Of a DNA stretch of 17,219 nucleotides, positions 14,424-17,219 are shown in pieces (position 1 is the stretch's first letter; each line of letters opens with the position of its first letter). The DNA comes from CAZYWA01 sp964650975 [NCBI: uncultured bacterium]. GTDB lineage: Bacteria; JADJOY01. The translations under genes were made by a program, and so were the position numbers. Location of the stretch: the NCBI GenBank assembly GCA_964650975.1, contig CAZYWA010000121.1:1-17219 (forward strand). The letters run 5' to 3'. Below the pieces are notes generated by a model. It did not search any database. It was not told the origin of the DNA and saw nothing but the letters and a program-made list of their open reading frames with translations.

Positions 14424-15137
14424 TCACTTGCTGGGGGCCTGGAGCGTGAAGTTCACGTCCTTGGTATCGCCCTCGGCGATGGTCACCGACTGCTTCACGG
14501 TTCCCAGCTTCTCGTGCCAGGCGCTCAGCTCGTAGGTCCCGGCGGGCAGGTTGGCGATCTTGAACTTGCCGTCCTTCGCCGTGACGCTGAAGAACGGGTT
14601 CGAGTAGACGCGCACCCACGCGTTCATCCACGGGTGGACGTCGCACTTCACCTTGAAGAAGCCTTCCTCCTTCGGGAAGCTCGCCTCCTTCTCCTTCACG
14701 GCGTCCGGCATCGGAACGTTGAATTCCTTGTTGAGCGTGGGCAGCGCGTGGACGTTGTGGAGGATGCCGTCCGAGTTCTTGAACTTGATCGGCTGGCCCA
14801 CCATGAGGCCGAGCACGTGCGGGATGTACATGCAGCCGTTCTGATCGATCTCCGCGGGCGTGGTGGGCGCCGGAAAGGTCTTGCCGGCCGGAAGGCCGGA
14901 CTCGACGCTCACCGCCACGTTGCCGACGGTGTTGCCGTCACCGAGCACCAGGATCTCGTTCGCGACCGGCGTCGAGTGCTTCCCGGCGCAGGTCGGATCG
15001 GCGTCCATCGCGACCGGCTTCAGCGTGGGCGCCGTGCCCGAGAACGTGACGGTTCCTTGGATGGTCCCGGCCAGGGCCGCGGACACGAAGAAGCTCGGCG
15101 CGACCAGCCCGAGCGCCAGCGAACGGATCTTGAACAT
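14424..15137 (-). CDS. Amicyanin-like cupredoxin with C-terminal carboxypeptidase-regulatory-like domain
   Basis: 237 residues with a signal peptide (about 1-23, ending A-L-A). The central domain is a type 1 copper cupredoxin: H127 in H-N-V-H, then C165-D-V-H168-P-W-M171. The C-x2-H-x2-M ligand loop is the short form seen in amicyanin (C-T-P-H-P-F-M). Residues about 180-232 look like a carboxypeptidase-regulatory-like beta sandwich (G-K-F-K-I-A-N-L-P-A-G-T-Y). The region at 24-100 is another beta-rich stretch with C50 and C102, possibly a disulfide. A GGAGAA site lies seven bases before the ATG. It sits between actF and coxA, so it could shuttle electrons from alternative complex III to CuA. 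A structural or copper-storage role remains possible. Confidence 0.8.
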   Translation of the reverse strand: MFKIRSLALGLVAPSFFVSAALAGTIQGTVTFSGTAPTLKPVAMDADPTCAGKHSTPVANEILVLGDGNTVGNVAVSVESGLPAGKTFPAPTTPAEIDQNGCMYIPHVLGLMVGQPIKFKNSDGILHNVHALPTLNKEFNVPMPDAVKEKEASFPKEEGFFKVKCDVHPWMNAWVRVYSNPFFSVTAKDGKFKIANLPAGTYELSAWHEKLGTVKQSVTIAEGDTKDVNFTLQAPSK

Positions 15138-15169
15138 CGCTCAATTCTCCTTTTCGGGATTCTCTGGAA

Positions 15170-16387
15170 TCAACCGTTTTCGTAGGACAGGGACTCGGGA
15201 AGCCGCGGATCGCGGATCGGCACGACGGCGTGCCCCTTCAGGAAGTATCCGAAGATGGCCAGGAAGGCGCCGCCCACCGCCAGGAAGGTGGTCAGGTCCA
15301 GCAGCGCCGGCGCGTCCCCGGCCGCGTGCAAGTTCGGCATCACGAGCCAGTGAAGGTCGACGTAGTGGATCGCGAGCATCCACAGCGCGGCGATGCGCAG
15401 CAGCGCCGGCTTGCGCTTGATGGTGCGGCCCATCATCACGAAGAACGGGATCACGAAGTGGCAGAGCGCCAGCAGGATCGTCACGTTCTGCCAGGATCCG
15501 GTGAGCCGGGCCCGGAACCAGATCGTTTCCTCGGGGATGTTCGCGTACCAGATCAGGAAGAACTGCGCGAATCCCATGTAGGTCCAGAACACCACGAAGC
15601 CGAACAGGAGCTTGCCCAGGTCGTGGAAGTGATCGAGGCGCCAGGCGCCTTCGGCGATGCCGGCATTGCGCAGCCCGGTGGCGATCACGATCATGAACGC
15701 GTAGATCGCGACCACGCTGCCGGCGAAGTAGTAGAGGCCGAAGATCGTCGAGTACCAATGCGCGTCGAGCGACATCAGCCAGTCGATGGCCGCGAACGTG
15801 AGGGTGAGCGCGAAGAGCGCCATCCCCGGCGGCGCCACCATCTGGAGCCGTCGCGTGATCGCGTGGTCTCCGCTCTCGTCCTGAGCGAACGAGCTGCGGA
15901 TCAGGATCGCCGACAAGAGCGTCCAGACCACGAAGTAGATGACCATCCGGACCAGGAAAAACGTCGGATTGAGGAACGGCGCCTTGGAACGAAGCACGGC
16001 GTCGCGCGCGAGCTCGTCGGGTCGCGCCCAGTGGAAGAGGTCGTGCATGCCGAGCAGGATGGGGATCGCGAAGATCGCCAGGAACGGCAGGGTCACCATG
16101 GCGTTCTCGGCAATGCGCCGGACCGCCGCGCTCCAGCCGGCCTTGGACAGGAACTGCAACAGCACGAAATAGAGCCCGCCCAGGGCGATGCTGAGGAAGT
16201 ACATGAACGCGACCAGCCACGAGAAGTAAAACTGCTTCTCGTTTCCCCTCGCGAGCGCCAGCGAGATCCCGAACCCCACCACCGCCAGCGATCCGAAGAT
16301 CACCGGCAGCTTCCCCCACGCGTGACCGGCGGGGATGCGGGCGTCGTCCGATGCCTCGGGGGTCGATCCTGCGCTCACGTTGTCCAC
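15170..16387 (-). CDS. actF: Alternative complex III subunit ActF (quinol:cytochrome c oxidoreductase)
   Basis: 405 residues, about ten helices. ActF is an integral NrfD-related subunit of alternative complex III, which oxidises quinol and passes electrons to periplasmic carriers. Typical stretches include F-L-N-P-T-F-F-L-V-R near 148-157, A-A-I-D-W-L-M-S-L-D-A-H-W-Y-S-T near 208-223, and H-Y-V-D-L-H-W-L near 347-354. The GTG at 16387 is only one base from AGGAG; a second in-frame GTG at 16378 is ten bases away and may be the real start. It begins 58 bases after actD, with no actE gene between. It is followed by the cupredoxin gene. Confidence 0.9.
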   Translation of the reverse strand: MDNVSAGSTPEASDDARIPAGHAWGKLPVIFGSLAVVGFGISLALARGNEKQFYFSWLVAFMYFLSIALGGLYFVLLQFLSKAGWSAAVRRIAENAMVTLPFLAIFAIPILLGMHDLFHWARPDELARDAVLRSKAPFLNPTFFLVRMVIYFVVWTLLSAILIRSSFAQDESGDHAITRRLQMVAPPGMALFALTLTFAAIDWLMSLDAHWYSTIFGLYYFAGSVVAIYAFMIVIATGLRNAGIAEGAWRLDHFHDLGKLLFGFVVFWTYMGFAQFFLIWYANIPEETIWFRARLTGSWQNVTILLALCHFVIPFFVMMGRTIKRKPALLRIAALWMLAIHYVDLHWLVMPNLHAAGDAPALLDLTTFLAVGGAFLAIFGYFLKGHAVVPIRDPRLPESLSYENG

Positions 16388-16445
16388 GCTCCTGGAAGAT
16401 CTCGGGGTGTCGTCGCTACGAGCTCGAGTGCCTGAGGCGGAGCGA

Positions 16446-17009
16446 TCACGCCCGACGCGGGACCAATTCCACCGCGTCCGCGCCCAGCTCCCGCAGGAAC
16501 TCGACGGTTCGATGCGGATCGAACTGCGGGTCCCACGCCTCGATCGAGATGAAGAACTTGTCGTCCGAGGCTCGCTCGAACCGTTGCGAATGAAAGAGCG
16601 GATGGAAGAGCATCGGCAACTGGTTGAAGCCGAACATCCCGAACACCGCCCCGAAGGCGGCGCACAGAACGCCCAGCTCGAACACGATCGGCACGAACGC
16701 CGGCCAGCTGAAATAGGGCTTCCCGCTATACGTGATCGGATAATCCACCGCGCTCATCCACCATTGCATGAGCAGCGCGCCGGCCGCGCCCGAGAGCCCG
16801 AGGAAGAGCACCAGGAAAGGCAGCCGCGAACGCTTGAGCCCCATGGCCCGGTCGAGCCCGTGGATGGGGAACGGGGTGTGCGCGTCCCACTTGGTGAAGC
16901 CCGCGTCACGCACCTTCTCGCATGCCTCGTAGAGCGCCTGCGCCGTGGGAAGCTCGGCGAGCGCCCCGAAATGCTCGCCCTCCGGCAGCGACGGCATCAA
17001 GAGGCCCAT
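16446..17009 (-). CDS. actD: Alternative complex III subunit ActD (DUF3341)
   Basis: 187 residues. ActD is a small two-helix membrane subunit of alternative complex III. The N-terminal soluble part holds the G-F-T-K-W-D-A-H-T-P-F-P-I-H-G-L-D pattern typical of DUF3341, followed by two helices at about 62-85 and 102-125, then L-P-M-L-F-H-P-L-F and a soluble C-terminus with F-F-I-S-I-E-A. The start ATG shares one base with the actC stop (TGATG), indicating coupled translation. Confidence 0.92.
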   Translation of the reverse strand: MGLLMPSLPEGEHFGALAELPTAQALYEACEKVRDAGFTKWDAHTPFPIHGLDRAMGLKRSRLPFLVLFLGLSGAAGALLMQWWMSAVDYPITYSGKPYFSWPAFVPIVFELGVLCAAFGAVFGMFGFNQLPMLFHPLFHSQRFERASDDKFFISIEAWDPQFDPHRTVEFLRELGADAVELVPRRA

Positions 17010-17219
17010 CAGTGCGCTGCCTCGCCCAGTGCCACCGGGTGTACGTGCGCCTCGGGCATCACGGTCTTGACCTCCGCCGTCGCGACCATCGGCAGGAACC
17101 GGACGAACAGGCAGAACATCGTGAAGAACAGGCCGAAGCTTCCCGCCAGGGTCGCGCAGTCCCAGAACGTCGGCCGGTAATAACCCCAGCTCGAGGGCAG
17201 GAAGTCACGATGCAGCGAG
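17009..17219 (-). CDS. actC: Alternative complex III subunit ActC (NrfD-like), C-terminal end only
   Basis: The last 69 residues are visible; the rest lies beyond the window edge. The translation begins [12 protein letters not shown] and continues Y-Y-R-P-T-F-W-D, a block characteristic of the C-terminal part of ActC. One hydrophobic helix follows (about visible residues 23-45), then a short hydrophilic tail with several His. ActC is the quinol-binding NrfD-like subunit of alternative complex III. Its TGA overlaps the actD ATG by one base. Confidence 0.88.
   Translation of the reverse strand, partial: SLHRDFLPSSWGYYRPTFWDCATLAGSFGLFFTMFCLFVRFLPMVATAEVKTVMPEAHVHPVALGEAAH

Overview
High-GC bacterial chromosomal window made almost entirely of aerobic respiratory genes, arranged as two convergent operons that meet at about 10,237-10,254. 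Gene content (alternative complex III, an aa3-type oxidase, a divergent cytochrome bd-like oxidase, several c-type cytochromes) points to a free-living aerobic or facultative bacterium. The mix resembles lineages such as Gemmatimonadota, Eisenbacteria, Nitrospirota or Methylomirabilota, but I cannot fix the phylum from this sequence alone. There are no RNA genes, CRISPR arrays, insertion sequences or phage genes, and no gap over 300 bases without a gene.

Left operon (+ strand, 1-10,236). It opens inside a CydA-like, multi-helix membrane oxidase subunit. Three c-type cytochromes follow: a monoheme anchored by one helix, a monoheme with about four helices, and a diheme protein fused to an ethylbenzene-dehydrogenase-gamma-like heme-binding domain. 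These genes overlap or nearly touch and probably form one membrane electron-transfer module. Next comes an unusual accessory set: a 676-residue protein with two UspA domains, a zinc ribbon and three PCP_red-like domains; a string of GC-rich hairpins; a double GNAT-like protein; an Mrp/NBP35-type ATPase; a small zinc-ribbon protein with a PCP_red domain; and a NirJ/AhbC/AhbD-like radical SAM/SPASM enzyme that also ends in a PCP_red domain. PCP_red is otherwise best known from the C-terminus of BchB in dark-operative protochlorophyllide reductase. Five copies in one locus, beside a tetrapyrrole-type radical SAM enzyme, an Fe-S/metal ATPase and a divergent heme oxidase, suggest an undescribed heme-tailoring or heme-enzyme maturation system. 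This is the main discovery candidate.

Right operon (- strand, 17,219 down to 10,255). Transcription runs actC (3' end only), actD, actF, an amicyanin-like cupredoxin with a carboxypeptidase-regulatory-like tail, coxA, coxC, coxD (subunit IV), two small membrane proteins and finally coxB. This is a quinol-to-oxygen route: alternative complex III oxidises quinol, a periplasmic carrier (possibly the cupredoxin) passes electrons on, and the aa3 oxidase reduces oxygen. Oddities are the lack of actE between actD and actF, a CoxA with Ile where the canonical K-channel Lys should be, a His-rich CoxA N-terminus, and coxB placed last. A short GG(D/E)(F/L)WG motif occurs twice in the diheme cytochrome and again at the extreme C-terminus of CoxB, linking the two operons.
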